A DNA stretch of 64,000 bases, from positions 11,830,613 to 11,894,612 of the forward strand of contig OZ007516.1 in assembly GCA_963931865.1 (NCBI GenBank). Reading direction: 5' to 3'. Source of the stretch: Axinella damicornis (lineage: Eukaryota; Porifera; Demospongiae; Axinellida; Axinellidae). Shown in pieces: positions 1-11,295 of the stretch (position 1 is its first letter; each line of letters begins with the position of its first letter). Under the pieces are notes generated by a model. That model made no database searches. It was not told the origin of the DNA and saw only the letters and a program-made list of their open reading frames with translations. Both the position numbers and the translations under genes were made by a program.

Positions 1-1325
1 ACCAACAGTAAGTCAAAGCAGGAGCGTTATTGCAAGTTAGCGTATACTGACGGCGAGATAAGGCTTTTTAGCTTACCGTTCGATCAACTTACAATGGCGG
101 CCTTGTTTCTGCCTGTAACAGCTGCCAGCCCAGACGCTTGGCGCCCTTAATTCTGTAGTTATACAGAGGGGGACTACTGACAAGACTCCAGGAGCAGTGC
201 TAGTCGAAGGCTGTCCGTCACCGCGAAGTGAGAAGCCATAGTGTGAAAGGACGCTAATTATACCACTGAAGAGGCCAAGACACTCGTGACAAGCCTGATT
301 GCAGTCAGCATTAGTGTTTGATCCAATAATCCTCCACCATACCACCTGCTATACAGTGGTATGTCTTCATAACTATTATAGTTGAATTGTGAAGGAGGCT
401 TGTGTTCTTTATAGGATGAACGTTACTTGTTATCACTGTTACACAGGAGTAGGGAAAGGGTCGTAGCTGTCAACTGGCAAGGTGGCCAACTCTTGTGCAG
501 TCCTAGCAGCAGAATGCTCGAGCTACACTTCTGAAAGACTGCAGCCACTTCATAGCATTTGCACTAGCAGAGATTATTAATTTTTTTCTGGAAATGATCC
601 ACGCCAATTTTACATACAATTATGGGGAATGGTTGCACATGCACAAGCAGAGGATACTTTCTCTAGCTCCTTCCACGCGGCCTGTGAACAAAGGTGCTAT
701 ATGACTGCATGTATATACCAGTAACCTTGTTGCCTGAGAATTTTGAATAATAGGGCCAATTTTTTCTGTAAGAAAAGAGAAATTTCGGTTTGCACATGCA
801 CACTTCTGCATGACATTTGAACCGTGACACCATGTACTCAGTGACTCCAATTCTCACTATCATCCAGCATTTACCTTATGATAATTATTGATGCCCCAGC
901 TTTTGATACAATCTGGGCTTTTCGATGACTGCAGCCAGCCTACTATAGACTCCAGAACGCTGCCATTACATGAGGCTCATTTCATAATGCCTTGTACACC
1001 ATGAACCCTCTGGTTTATTGAAAAGTTTACCGACTGGCATGCATAGGTCAAAAACGAGCTCGAAAAAGTTGGTGGGCGATCAAATCTTAATCTTGCTATC
1101 CCTATAGTTGAGTGTACGTAAGAGGTGGTAGGGGAAAGTATCGACCAAATAGCCAGCTGGAGGAAACTCCTGCCATGCTTTTCGACACTGCATGCTCTGT
1201 AGCATAGTTAGTTATCAAGAATGCAGAAATTTGTGTATTGTGATTTGGACCTAAATCGCAAAATTCGCAATTAATAGTACCCGTTATTAAACTTATCCCT
1301 AAGGTATAATACTATTTGCTGGAAT
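1..1325. other. No gene recognised
   Basis: I see no exon with recognisable protein similarity, no clear tandem array and no terminal repeats here. A minus-strand open frame at 73-345 is Cys- and Gly-containing but matches no family I can name, and it lacks flanking splice sites that would make it convincing. Confidence 0.4.
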
Positions 1326-1378
1326 TAGTCTCGTTCCCAGACCCTCCCGAAACGCGGGAGGGTCTGGGAACAAGACTA
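1326..1378. mobile_element. Hairpin element, TAGYCTCGTKCCCAG family, 9-bp TSD
   Basis: A 53-bp near-perfect inverted repeat starting TAGTCTCGTTCCCAGACC and ending with its complement. It is flanked by the 9-bp direct repeat TGCTGGAAT (1317-1325 and 1379-1387), a clean target-site duplication. It is one of more than ten relatives in this window that share the terminal sequence but not the loop. Confidence 0.85.
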
Positions 1379-1527
1379 TGCTGGAATCTGGATTCTAGAA
1401 TTTCACATCATGTAGCCAACACAACAATAACTTTCAACAACAACAACAACAACAACAAACAACTATCAACAACAGTACTTCATCAAAACTTTGAGCTGAA
1501 GTGGATAAAATTTGCTGCAGAAGCCCA

Positions 1528-2137
1528 TTAACCCTTTAAGCCCCATTGACGTCTATAGGCGTCATTTAGACCCTATGCACTTGTAGGGCTTCTCGCCAGT
1601 CCAAAAAGAGACCAAAAAGTCTTCAGAGGGCCTAGGGACGACTTTAAGGCACGAACTCAAAAATTTGGTCAGATTTCGGCGCGCCTCCCCCACTAAACGT
1701 ACCAGCGGGGGGGTTTCGAAGGGGGGGCGGCAGCCCCCCATTCGGCCTGTCGTGGGCGTTTTTTGATTTTAATGAGATTCATTGACCCGAGAATTTTTTA
1801 TTCTAATGATATTCATAGACCCCACCCAGGGCCTCAAGAAAACCTGCAAATTGGTGGTGTAAGGTGTGCCATCAGTCAGATCTGGCCCAAGTTTAGGGAA
1901 ATGCTGGGCGAAAATCCGGCTGACATCCACCTTTGACCTCCGATTGCTGGCCTTGTGGGGGGTCATGAATATCATTAACGGTATTGCCAGAGGGGTCTTT
2001 CCATGTGTGCGGGCCCCACCAAGTTTGGCTGCTGAGGAGCGAATGCTGTGGGAGAGGAGTACCTACGAAAGTGGTGTGTGCTGAATGCATGAAAATGTGT
2101 TGTCATGGTGGGAAGAATTCGGTGGTTAAAGGGTTAA
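1528..2137. mobile_element. TTAA MITE (piggyBac-like), complete copy
   Basis: Bounded by TTAA at both ends, with inverted ends TTAACCCTTTAA / TTAAAGGGTTAA. No transposase is encoded. A second copy lies at 21826-25622 and is split by a nested insertion, which confirms the element's extent. The TTAA target and CCC start are typical of piggyBac-type non-autonomous elements; the family assignment is inference. Confidence 0.8.
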
Positions 2138-2903
2138 TGAGGCCACTAAGTTGAGTCAGCGATGGCACATTGATGCTGGGGGTGACGTACGGAGAGGATG
2201 TCTGCTGAAGTGGCAGAGATATGGCAAGGCCAGCTGTTTAGCTGGGAGGTGTCTGCTGAAGCTGGGAGGTATGCTGAGGAGTTGAAGCATACTGAGGAGG
2301 TACACCTGCCCGGGAAGAAGTGTATGTTATCTGAACGCTTGCATACAGTAACTTTTATACGTAGCTATTATTGGTCAAACCCAATTTGCGTTCCAGTCTG
2401 GGAATGAGACACTTACTAGTACTGGAACTGGATATTGGTCCGGCAGATAGAGAATCGGAATCAGAATCGTATAGGTTACATGCATATGCGCATTCAGCAT
2501 GCACTGGCCCTGGCCTCAAAATGTCAACTCTCATAATGCCATCTCCCATAATGATAATAAGCTTATCAACTCCCAAAATGTCATCTCCAGAGTTTAGCTG
2601 GAGAGCTGAAAATGTCATGGCAAAGATGAGGAAACGAGCCAGAATGAAGAAATGGAGAGTTCGATCCACAGATCTAGATCTATGTGGAGGCCATGCAGGA
2701 TGTAGTTGCAGACGATGAGAAAGAACATCTACCGTCTTTTCACTCCCTGAAATTGTCACTTATCGAATTAAACTGCCGTGACAAGTTCCTTCCTCTGCCC
2801 GCTGTAGTCTATTATAGCAATAATTGACTAGCATTTTGGGAAGTTGACGTTTTGGGAGTTGCAGACATGCACGCGTAGATCTATTTCGTGGTAAGTAGTT
2901 AGT
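2138..2903. other. No gene recognised
   Basis: Contains a one-sided fragment (about 2428-2450) matching the end of the GTGGATATTGGTCCGGCAGG hairpin family found intact at 9114 and 36540. Several short repeats of the kind ATAATGCCATCTCCCATAATG occur at about 2535-2590. No exon seen. This lies just 3' of the EXOC8 stop codon, so part of it is probably 3' untranslated sequence. Confidence 0.4.
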
Positions 2904-3135
2904 AAGTCACGCAATGCCTTCTTCACCTACCAGCTCCTTGTCACGGAAGTCCAATTCACTACTTTCCACACTCGTACTTTGCTCCACCCCCTCCCCCTCC
3001 TCCTCCCTCTCGTCTTCCTCCTCCTCCTCTTCCCCCCTTGACATGTCCACACCACTACCAATGCTGTCCCTCATGGCCTCTGGCTCTGCACTCGATCCTC
3101 CAACTGTGACGCTACGATCAAAGGAATTCTGCAAC
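2904..3135 (-). CDS. EXOC8: EXOC8 (exocyst Exo84) last exon, acidic C-terminal tail
   Basis: Terminal minus-strand exon after a good acceptor (TTTTTAG at 3136-3142) and ending in TGA at 2904-2906. Joined to the exon at 3818-4165 it reads in phase 2 to give ELVELHAKLQNSFDRSVTV, which aligns with the very end of animal EXOC8 (PAKQLQDLRNASRLIRV). It then continues into a Glu/Asp-rich tail (EEEEEEDEREEEGEG) that vertebrate EXOC8 lacks. EXOC8 is one of the eight exocyst subunits that tether secretory vesicles to the plasma membrane. The plus-strand Ser-rich frame here is only the complement of the acidic tail. Confidence 0.65.
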
Positions 3136-3817
3136 CTAAAAATAGAGCAGAAACGATTTTAAAAGCAAACCCAAATTGTACACTGTCCATTGTGAACCTA
3201 GTCTCTAGGTCACGTGGGAGGAGGAAATAGTGGCCTATTAAAACTTTAGCAGCCGCGGCTAGTATTCGAATGGTCGGCGATCGATCGAAGCACTTTGTCT
3301 AGCCCTCGAGGACTGTGACTTTCGCTGTGAGGGTTAAGAGAGGAGAACTGCTTGTTGGTCATGTTCCCCGAAAGCTGTGTAAGAACAACATTTTCTGAGG
3401 CTGAAGCATGGGGGGGGGGGGAGCAACGTGTGACCAGCGAAATCTTTGGCAACAGTAATGGCTTTCGTGTTTCCAACTGGGTTTTTTTGGGATGATTATG
3501 ATGGTACCACACGGCCCAAGGCTGAAACAAACTTCTTCTTTATGCATAGACGGTGCTCCAATCTGTTTCATTGCTTCCTTGTTTATGCTGAGTTCAATAA
3601 ACACCACCTTTGATTAGTGGCTACCCTCGAATAGTAGCCGCAGTAGATCATGGGATGAAATAAATAGCAGCTGCGGCGTTTGATTGCAGAAATACGGTAT
3701 ATCATGATTCACGGTATATCATGATCCCCCCCCCCCCCCCCCCCCCCCCAGCTATTTATTCATTGCAGAACATCCATACTGACCAATTAAGGCTTCAAGT
3801 TGATAGGTAGGACTTAC
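3136..3817 (-). other. EXOC8 intron with poly-C tract
   Basis: Intron between the last two EXOC8 exons. It holds a run of about 23 C (3727-3749) and a G run at 3411-3421. I see no other gene. Confidence 0.5.
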
Positions 3818-4165
3818 TTTGCATGAAGTTCAACCAGCTCTGGCGTTTCCATGCCGCCCAGCAACGAGCTGATCCTTTCCCTGATTGTCGACAGAACTGT
3901 GTTGATTACAAATCCCTGTCCCCCACAATACTATCCATCATGGGGATCACACTTGATTGTATCCACATACAGGACGACCATGTTGTTGAAAATGTCACAG
4001 AAGGCATCGATACAAATGACAAGAAAATCCGGCGCATGAAGCTTCAAGGCATCACTGACAAAGTTGAAGACAGACTTGCAGAGAAGGTGATGGTTGTTTT
4101 GCTCAGGTCTACGATTGCTCCCATGGATGCATTTTGGAAATCCTTGATTCCTAGGTTCTCCATTT
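3818..4165 (-). pseudogene. EXOC8: EXOC8 C-terminal domain exon, with one frameshift and one stop
   Basis: Minus-strand exon between acceptor GATAG (4166-4170) and donor GTAAGT (3812-3817). It aligns through the EXOC8 C-terminal helical domain: MENLGIKDFQNASMGAIVDL (human MKSCGVSNFEQYTGDDCWVNL), then FNFVSDALKLHAPDFLV, and finally FVINTVLSTIRERISSLLGG (human ASFLYETVLPVVEKRFEEGVG). Two lesions are visible. An A appears missing in the short A run at 4075-4076, changing frame between the first two blocks. An in-frame TAG sits at 3931-3933, before the third block. So this is either a decaying gene or sequence with errors; the stop is a substitution-type change that homopolymer error does not explain easily. 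Confidence 0.7.
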
Positions 4166-7100
4166 CTATCATGATGGCTATATGTGTATGTATTGTGTAT
4201 GTGTATCATGTGTGTATGTTCATGCATACAAGAGCATAATAATTATGCACAAAATATGATGTACAGCGCATGTACATGTACATTTGGATTCGATAAAATT
4301 TAGACACCTGATCTTGAGATTCAGGAATAGGATGCATGCATGTGCGTGTACACTTCACTACATGCACTGTACATGTATAGTAGCAACTCCCTAGCAAAAG
4401 AAGCCACAAGCTAGGAATGTGGGGACCACAAAAGGTGCTGATCTACATGTAATAATGCTGGTTACCCCTCTAACCTGATAATGGGCAGTAATCTATTATT
4501 GACCACACCCATTACGTCTCTGTTTCTGCATGTGCATGCCACAATCTGGCCACATGGCGGGTTCTGCTAGTGCTAGTGCTTTTCTCTGGATATCACTTTG
4601 GTCTATGGATGCCTCAAACATAATACCATTAGTAAGCATTCAGTAGTCCAGCTCTCAGCTGACGACCAAGCATCCAAACTGCGAAAAAGTTCATTGCCAT
4701 AAACGGAGGTGAGAACAAGCCCATTCATGCAAAAGAGGCGAGAAATCACCCACCCAAGGCCTTTCTACAGCCGAGTCAAGACAACATGTATGATGTATTA
4801 CACCCTGTGGGATGAACCCAAAGGTGGTTGTCTGTTAGATCCAGGGGCTGCCAGGACTCAGCAGTTCCCATCACAGCACACGCATCAATGATGCATTTCT
4901 TATCCTCACTAGGCCTATAATCACACAAATGTATACAGTCAGGGTGAGCAACGTGATACACGTTCCCAGGCACCGCCCAGCTTTTTGAAAGTACTTAGTC
5001 AACTCGGGAAATTACTGTAGGCACCCTAATTATGAGTCGCTCAAGAAAATTTTGCGACGTAATGCAACAATAGAAATCGGTCACCCAAATGGCGACACAA
5101 GATTACTATGATGTATAATTAGAAAACAACTCAATACGTACTCGAGTCAGAGTTTGAAAGGTGAGGTGTAAGCGAGGCTATCGCACATCCGTCGTGTTTG
5201 TTGCCAGTTGTAGTAAGACTGTTGCTGACACTTCTCCCACATGGGGTGTCCATGTCCTTGGGCTCAGAAAGAGAGACTTGCTTCTGTTGCAGTTGATGTC
5301 CCAGCCATATCACAACTGAGCCTTTATACATCCTCACAGACCCCTGTTCGCCGTTCAGCGTGTGCTTTGAAGCCAGCCATGCTGTATGAAGCAATAATAG
5401 GTCCCTGGAGTGCAACACATTATTGGTATGAACTCTTGGTTATTGGAAACTGTCGGTTCAAATACTCGGTTCAAACACTCAGAAACAGCACAATTATATA
5501 GAGTGCCTACAGTACAGTAACTGCATTGTAACTTCACTAATACAGTGAATTATAATTTTAAGCCCCATCTAAGTCAACCTCTCAGATCTACAGGTACAGG
5601 CCAGTACAAGCACATGTACCACAAGAATTTAGTCTACCGATACACCTACAGAAGAGTGGCAGCAGAGAACTTGCATCGGCAGTGGCAACAGGAGACAACG
5701 GTCTGGACGGTCTCAACGTGTGCGCCTACATCTTCAGAGCCTGTGTAGTAATCACAATTTCACACATAGCAGCATGCATCTGCTACTACTTCACCTCTGA
5801 TTGCATACTGAAGAGATGATGGTGGTAGTGGAACCCATATGGCAGTTGCACACTCTTATTGTTATGAACTCTTGCCATCACTGAATTTTTCGGAGAAAAT
5901 ATTTTGCTTCTAGTTTGTGTACTTTTTCGAGCACATGAAATGCGTAACTTCTTAGTCATGGTACGTGCAACCTCACCGTAAGGGTACAGGGGTACTGAAT
6001 GTATGCCCTGAAGTCAGATTTTAAGGTGTTGTTACTTAATTGCAATGATAGCCTCGTTCCTATGCCCAAGACTATAAGGTGATCACCATGTCAACAAAGC
6101 AAAGCCGTGATTGTCTGTCGTGATGGACGTGGACCTTCTGCTGGGCACTGAGCAGGCTTTGATGCCTCAATTAATATTATTCCATGCATTTTTCATGTTG
6201 CTGTTGTGATCAATGTTTATTGTTACCTTCGCGGATGAAGGGGTGGGGCATTCACCCTTCATCAGATCAGAGAGCTCGATGGCAGTCATATAGGTCAAGT
6301 GCTTGCAATGGCTCCAAGTAGCTAATCCAAGTAAACTCTAGCCTCACAGTTCTGCACTGTAGGTACGTCATGAAAAGAAAGCCACGCCTCCATGATGGCA
6401 TAGTCACAATACATCTTGACAGCCTGATAAGAACAGGATGGTAGAAATTCCTCGTAGCATGCAGTAGGAGCCACCAGATGACAGATTCACAGGGATTGCA
6501 CCAAACGCAGACATCACAAGCAAAAGAACACAATATGCGTGCAATTGGCGAACGTGTGACCTCATTGACTCAAAATGGTGTCGTGTTAGGATCGTAGCTA
6601 CATGTACATGTATATAACTAAAACTGCCAGTTTGCAGTCACGGCAAGTACTAGGTGATAGCGGTGTTGTCCTGTGTGTAAATTAGCTCAACTGTCTGCAT
6701 GCTTTGTTTAGGGGTTTGTAGCTTTTTTGGCCGTTATTCTGCTAGTGCATCAGTATGGTAAAATCGAAATTTCCTTAGCCATCCCTAAATAGAGAATGCT
6801 ACCTCGTTCTCTGATATCTTTCCACATAATACATGTATAATGAGAAAAGTATGTAGGGTGTTGTATACTGAACTGTTTTATGCCATCATCCCTGCTTGCA
6901 TGTTTTCTTACGCATGAGCTGGAAAAAATGTCCACTCTACGCGTAGCCTGGGTACAAGGCAAGCGTACATGTAGGTACAGGTATATACATCTTGCAACCA
7001 TGACATGTGAAACACTACAGCTGAACAAAAAATCCAGAAAGATAGCAAGGCCGGCTGGGGCAGTTGAATCACTGACAGCACGTGAGAGATGTACCATGGT

Positions 7101-7171
7101 TTCTGACAGCCTATAATGCCAGCCAGAGGCTCTACACTGTAGGTACACCTACAATGGACATACATAACCGT
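4166..7171 (-). other. Long EXOC8 intron; one possible small exon
   Basis: The segment of EXOC8 between IGIDLTF and the C-terminal domain (the helices around the conserved HSYKEIIIEA region) is not found in the flanking exons and should lie here. The best candidate is minus strand about 6330-6432, reading AVKMYCDYAIMEAWLSFHDV after an AG; similarity is weak. The rest is AT-rich with many CATGTA/TGCATG words and no recognisable gene. Confidence 0.35.
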
Positions 7172-7250
7172 GGGGGCGTGGCCAAGGCCGTGGGGGCGTG
7201 GCCAAGGCCGTGGGGTCGTGGCCAAGGCCGTGGGGGCGTTGCCAAGGCAT
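7172..7250. repeat. 20-bp tandem repeat, about four units
   Basis: Four near-identical copies of CCGTGGGGGCGTGGCCAAGG lie head to tail in the EXOC8 intron, about 60 bp from the next exon's donor. Confidence 0.85.
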
Positions 7251-7314
7251 GCATATGTTATTTACACGTATACACACAATCCAATCCATTTGCTACCCCC
7301 ACAACAAATCTTAC

Positions 7315-7834
7315 CTGGTAAAGATGGGGGTTGTAGAGGTTGAGCAGAGCAAAGGTGAGATCAATTCCAATGGCTTGCAGACTGTCACACTCCTTGCAGA
7401 CGGCTGTGACACAGTCGGTGACAGTCGCAAGGGACTTGCTACCAAAGATGACAGGTGTACTCTTCTGGGTGAAGTAGCAAAGCTGGTTGTAGCACCAGAC
7501 AATGAATGCTGAGTAACTGCTGTTGTTCTCACCAAACGCACAGACAAACTCCAATGTAGCATTGTGCAATCCCCTAAAGAAGGTAGCAGAGAGGTTTGCA
7601 ATGTGGCTCCCTCTGTCTTCACATCCTCGAGATCACGGATAACAATCTGCCTGTGGTTCTTGAGTTCGCAGGCTTTTGCTGACCTTCCAAGTTGAAGGAG
7701 TAGCCCAACTGCCCTGCGTGCGGCTCTGGGTCCACTCGGGAGAGATCCACTGGGGAAGCCTCAATCTCCTTCATGAGCACCTTGCTGAGTTGATTGATGT
7801 GGTGGTTCAAGCGAACCCTGACATCTCGAACAGC
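7315..7834 (-). pseudogene. EXOC8: EXOC8 central exon, two single-base frameshifts
   Basis: Minus-strand exon starting after CCAG (7835-7838) and ending at a GTAAGA donor (7309-7314). In order it reads AVRDVRVRLNHHINQLSKVL (human PVKELRAKVEERVRQLTEVL), GPRAARRAVGLLLQLGRSAK, the block around KTEGATLQ, then SSYSAFIVWCYNQL, SLATVTDCV and IGIDLTFALL, matching EXOC8 (GPRATRRAVSQLIRLGQCTK, GCYSAFVVWARSAM, SLSTAAECV, IGLDLTFII). Correct reading needs one extra base at each of two homopolymers: the C run opposite 7752-7755 and the A run opposite 7595-7597. Both look like one-base deletions, so assembly error is a live alternative to a pseudogene. Confidence 0.8.
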
Positions 7835-7893
7835 CTGGATTCTGGATTCTGGATTCTGGAATCTGGAGACAACGGCCTCCCGGGGGGGGGGGC

Positions 7894-7950
7894 TAGTCTC
7901 GTGCCCAGACCACACCCCCCGAGGGGAGGTGTGGTCTGGGCACGAGACTA
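7894..7950. mobile_element. Hairpin element, TAGYCTCGTKCCCAG family
   Basis: A 57-bp inverted repeat TAGTCTCGTGCCCAGACC...CACGAGACTA, loop GAGG. It sits in a G run, so its expected 9-bp duplication (GGGGGGGGC / GGGGGGGCC) cannot be distinguished from simple sequence. It lies in the EXOC8 intron. Confidence 0.8.
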
Positions 7951-8178
7951 GGGGGGGCCCGGGGCCGGGGTAGGACATGATCACGTGCACTGTCATTTTG
8001 TATGACGTAATGCAAAGTCGTTCTACTGCTTTTCTCCGTGGAAGAAGGCTGCATTGCGTTTTCAATGCATCCTGAAGAGCAACCTCTATGCAGAGACTGT
8101 GACCGAACTGGGTATAAGCCACTACACACTACTACGTGCCTGTACTGAGCGGTTATGTAAGTGACCATGCAGACTCAC

Positions 8179-8262
8179 CGAGAATATCAGCGAATGCAGA
8201 CTTGTCGACCGCACTCAAGCATTTAGCATCAGGTAGGAAGTCAATAAAGCGATCGAACCCCA
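8179..8262 (-). CDS. Possible upstream EXOC8 exon
   Basis: Minus-strand frame FDRFIDFLPDAKCLSAVDKS followed by AFADILG and a GTGAGT donor (8173-8178). The next exon in that direction is the EXOC8 exon at 7834. It could correspond to the EXOC8 segment EWIQELPEDLDVCIAQRDFEGAVDLL, but similarity is weak and the 5' boundary is unknown. Confidence 0.3.
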
Positions 8263-8291
8263 TCGAACCCCAGCGATAAGTCAGCGCTAGA

Positions 8292-9113
8292 GCTGTTACT
8301 AGTCTGCTAGTTCCGCATACTTCTTGTATATTAAGCTTATTGTGCACTATACCTATGGAATGTTAATTGTACCACGTGCGCACGGATCCCCCCCCCCCCC
8401 AGACAGCCGTACTTTGTAACGTGGCTCTGTCTTTACCTAGGCCCAGTACTGTTTCAGCAAACTTGGATCACCTGTGAAGAGAAAGCACCGTAAAAGGCAT
8501 CCTAGGTAAGAAAAATGAGTTATATATAGAGTAACCTACCAATTATCAAGCACCCTGCATTATCGGACGGCTGCACAACACCAACGGAACGAACTCCCGC
8601 CCTCACTCTTGGTCCAGTAGGTAGGCCTAGCCAACTGCTACTTGCATCGCAAATTCGGACTTTGTACATGAGCGGACGTGGATGATGTACAACAAAATAG
8701 AGCGGCGTCCAAAGGTCGCGACCATCGGACGAAACCTCCAATCTACACAGCAAAAACCTACGTTCTGAATCAGAACTGGTCCGGTTCTGATACGGATCTG
8801 TTTACATTCTGGTACAGATGCGCAGACGTATAGTGCAACAGAACATACGGGCAATGACCTGATTCAAAATGTAAGTATGCTTCTGATTCAAAATGTAACC
8901 AGACCTGTATCAGATATGTAAACTGTTCTGAATCTGGTCAGCCTTTCTACAGATCTGATTCATAATGATCTCATTTTCATTTAAATTACTCCCATGCACT
9001 GCTGAGACAAAAGAAGCAAGAAGTTGACGTGGAAAACAGATTATTGGACAGTCAAAGGCCAAAGGAGATACAAAATGGAATTCAATGATACATAATTATG
9101 TTCAAACAATAAA
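8292..9113. other. No gene recognised
   Basis: Contains a short C run (8390-8400) and a group of imperfect repeats of CTGATTCAAAATGTAA / TCAGAACTGGTCCGGTTCTGA at about 8760-8960. No exon is recognisable. The N-terminal exons of SPT16 would be expected upstream of 9778 but are not visible here. Confidence 0.4.
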
Positions 9114-9243
9114 TGAAGTGGTTATTGGTCCGGCAGGTAGTAGGGAAATGGGTTATTTAGAGCCATGGCAGGTGCTGAATATGCATGCTGTCCATTACCT
9201 AAACTTCAAGTATGTACTTCCTGACGGACCAATATCCACGTCA
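9114..9243. mobile_element. Hairpin element, GTGGATATTGGTCCGGCAGG family, 9-bp TSD
   Basis: Ends TGAAGTGGTTATTGGTCCGG and its complement CCGTCAGG inverted at 9220-9243. The flanking 9-bp direct repeat AACAATAAA (9105-9113, 9244-9252) is a target-site duplication. A second complete member is at 36540-36670. Confidence 0.8.
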
Positions 9244-9777
9244 AACAATAAACCTCGTGCAGACCCCAGTAGTGGGTTTGGGCACGAGACTCTGTCCAGT
9301 CATACTTTCTCAACTTCAATGTCCTCATGCTCCAGTTTGGTACTCCACAGAAACACATGTACAGGTGTTGCACTCGACGTGTATACTTGAGACAGCTTTT
9401 GAGACCGGGGGGTCGGACCACTGATGCTGAAAGGTTGAAAACACATGGTCACTGACTGTTTGACCGTAGTACATTGTATTCTGCTGCAATCACGTTACTG
9501 AGTTGATCGCACACCCCTAGAGGCCATTTCGGTATGTTTAATTGTAACCTTGGGTCAGGTCCTTTTGGTGTACAAGTATTTAGTATTCAGATACATGGTC
9601 TGTCCTTGTCTAGTCTTTGTTCCAGACCCAACCAACCCCAGCACGGATTTCTTTTAATATCTGCACGTTATACTGGAAGCGATATATGCTCTGGATGAAA
9701 GGTCTGGGTACGGGACGACTGCTTGTCATTCTGGGCGTATCATTGTTTGATGATTTGTGCCCTTTTTGTTGCTGCAG

Positions 9778-9964
9778 GTTTGTGACTGGTATTGAGTTCC
9801 GAGAGGAGTCCCTCCTGATCAACTCGAAGTGTCCTCTGTGGGCCCAGAAGGGGATGGTGTTCAATGTGAATGTTGGATTTGCTGGTCTTTCAAACCCTTT
9901 GGCTGATGACCAAGCTGGGAGATCCTATGCTCTGTTTGTTGGGGACACTGTGCTTGTTGGAGAG
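9778..9964 (+). CDS. SUPT16H: SPT16 (FACT subunit) exon, copy 1: end of peptidase-like domain
   Basis: SPT16 with SSRP1 forms FACT, the histone chaperone that disassembles and reassembles nucleosomes ahead of polymerases. This exon follows TTGCTGCAG and ends at a GTGGGG donor. It reads FVTGIEFREESLLINSKCPL, then MVFNVNVGFAGL and SYALFVGDTVLVGE, the C-terminal part of the catalytically dead M24 aminopeptidase-like domain (human GIEFREGSLVINSK, LFIGDTVLVDE). It begins in phase 2, so an upstream exon is required, but none is found in the window: residues 1 to about 320 are missing. Its twin at 31480 differs at several residues. Confidence 0.9.
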
Positions 9965-10265
9965 GTGGGGAGGGATTTGGGAGTGGAGTGTGGGAGAGGT
10001 GCAGGTGGGAGGGGTGGAATTTTGGAGGGGTATTGGAGAGGTGCAGGCGGGAGGGGTGGGATGTTGGAGGAGTATAGGAGAGGTGCAGGCGGGAGGGGTG
10101 GGATGTTGGAGGAGTATAGGAGAGGTGCAGGCGGGAGGGGTGGGATGTTGGAGGAGTATAGGAGAGGTGCAGGCGGGAGGGGTGGGATGTTGGAGGAGTA
10201 TAGGAGAGGTGCAGGTGGGAGGGGTGGGATGTTGGAGGAGAATAGGAGAGGTGCAGGTGGGATGG
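9965..10265 (+). repeat. 42-bp intronic minisatellite, short allele
   Basis: About six head-to-tail copies of a 42-bp G-rich unit (GTGCAGGCGGGAGGGGTGGG ATGTTGGAGGAGTATAGGAGAG). It begins directly at the exon's splice donor. Since 42 is a multiple of three and the unit has no stop in several frames, long spurious reading frames result on both strands. The same array in unit 2 (31667-32377) has about fifteen copies. Confidence 0.9.
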
Positions 10266-10396
10266 TATGTTGCTCTCTTACATAGGAATCCTGATAAGGA
10301 TAAATCATGTGAGTGCAGAGCTATATATATATACCTAGCGAGAAATTCCCTGGAATCGCAGCCTAGTTCCCAGGCGCTCGGGTAGGATGTTGGAGG

Positions 10397-11295
10397 TAGC
10401 CTCCTTCCCAGGCCTTCCGCACCTCCAGTTTTTGATCTCTTGCAGTATGCAAAAACGGAGGGGCAAGGCCTGGGGAATCTACTCACGTGATACGCGGCAC
10501 GACCGTCATATGTCGTCACGCCTAAGATCAACAGTCAGAGTCATGTACGAGACTGACCTTGCTTGTATTCTGCGCTACCTACGAAGATGGGACAAGCGCC
10601 AACTGAGAGCTACACCGAGCGTATGAATCATACCCAGGCTACAAGCCATGACTCCAAAGGGCTGCCGAGTGACAAACGTGAAAATGCCCACCTATGACGC
10701 AATCTTCTCGTGGAGCGAAAAGACTGCACTATTTGGAGTTTCACCCCTTGTATCACAGCCAGGGTATCAATGGGGGGGGGGGGGGGGAGGGGGGGCCTGG
10801 GATCCCCTCCCAGGTGAAGTTTCCCCCAGAAAACAGAAGACAATATAAATTTAATATTAAACTGGTTGCACATACCCAGATCTGAACATGTCAAAACATG
10901 TCAGTTGGTCACAACCCTTTGTATGATATGACGTGCCGAGGGAATGGGAGGGGGTGGGGCTTGCATGGGTTGCCATGTGTCCCCCCCCCCCCCCCCCCCC
11001 CCCCCCCACCCCAGCAAAAAATCCTGTGTGAACCCTGACAGCTATCCCTCAGCGGTTTTGCTTCGAACCTGGATATGTTTTACAGGTAAGACCTACCTCT
11101 TCTCTGAAAGTTGTTTCAGTTTTCTGGCTTCTCTGTAGCTGTGGATGGGAATGTAAATAAGCCATTGCGTCTAGAATCCGTGACGTCAACTGTGCCGTGT
11201 ATCACATGAGAAGATTCCCAAGGCCTTCCCCCTCCGTTTTTGCATACTGCAAGCGATTAAAAACTGGAGGTGCGGAAGGCCTGGGAACGAGGCTA
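10397..11295. mobile_element. Long hairpin-ended element, 9-bp TSD, with nested G/C-tract insertion
   Basis: Ends TAGCCTCCTTCCCAGGCC and GGCCTGGGAACGAGGCTA, flanked by the 9-bp duplication TGTTGGAGG (10388-10396, 11296-11304). The target was the minisatellite, whose degenerate remainder continues at 11296-11410. Inverted arms extend about 75 bp on each side. The orthologous element in unit 2 (32378-32982) is shorter because unit 1 carries an extra segment at about 10757-11037 with a G run at one end and a C run at the other. Confidence 0.8.
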
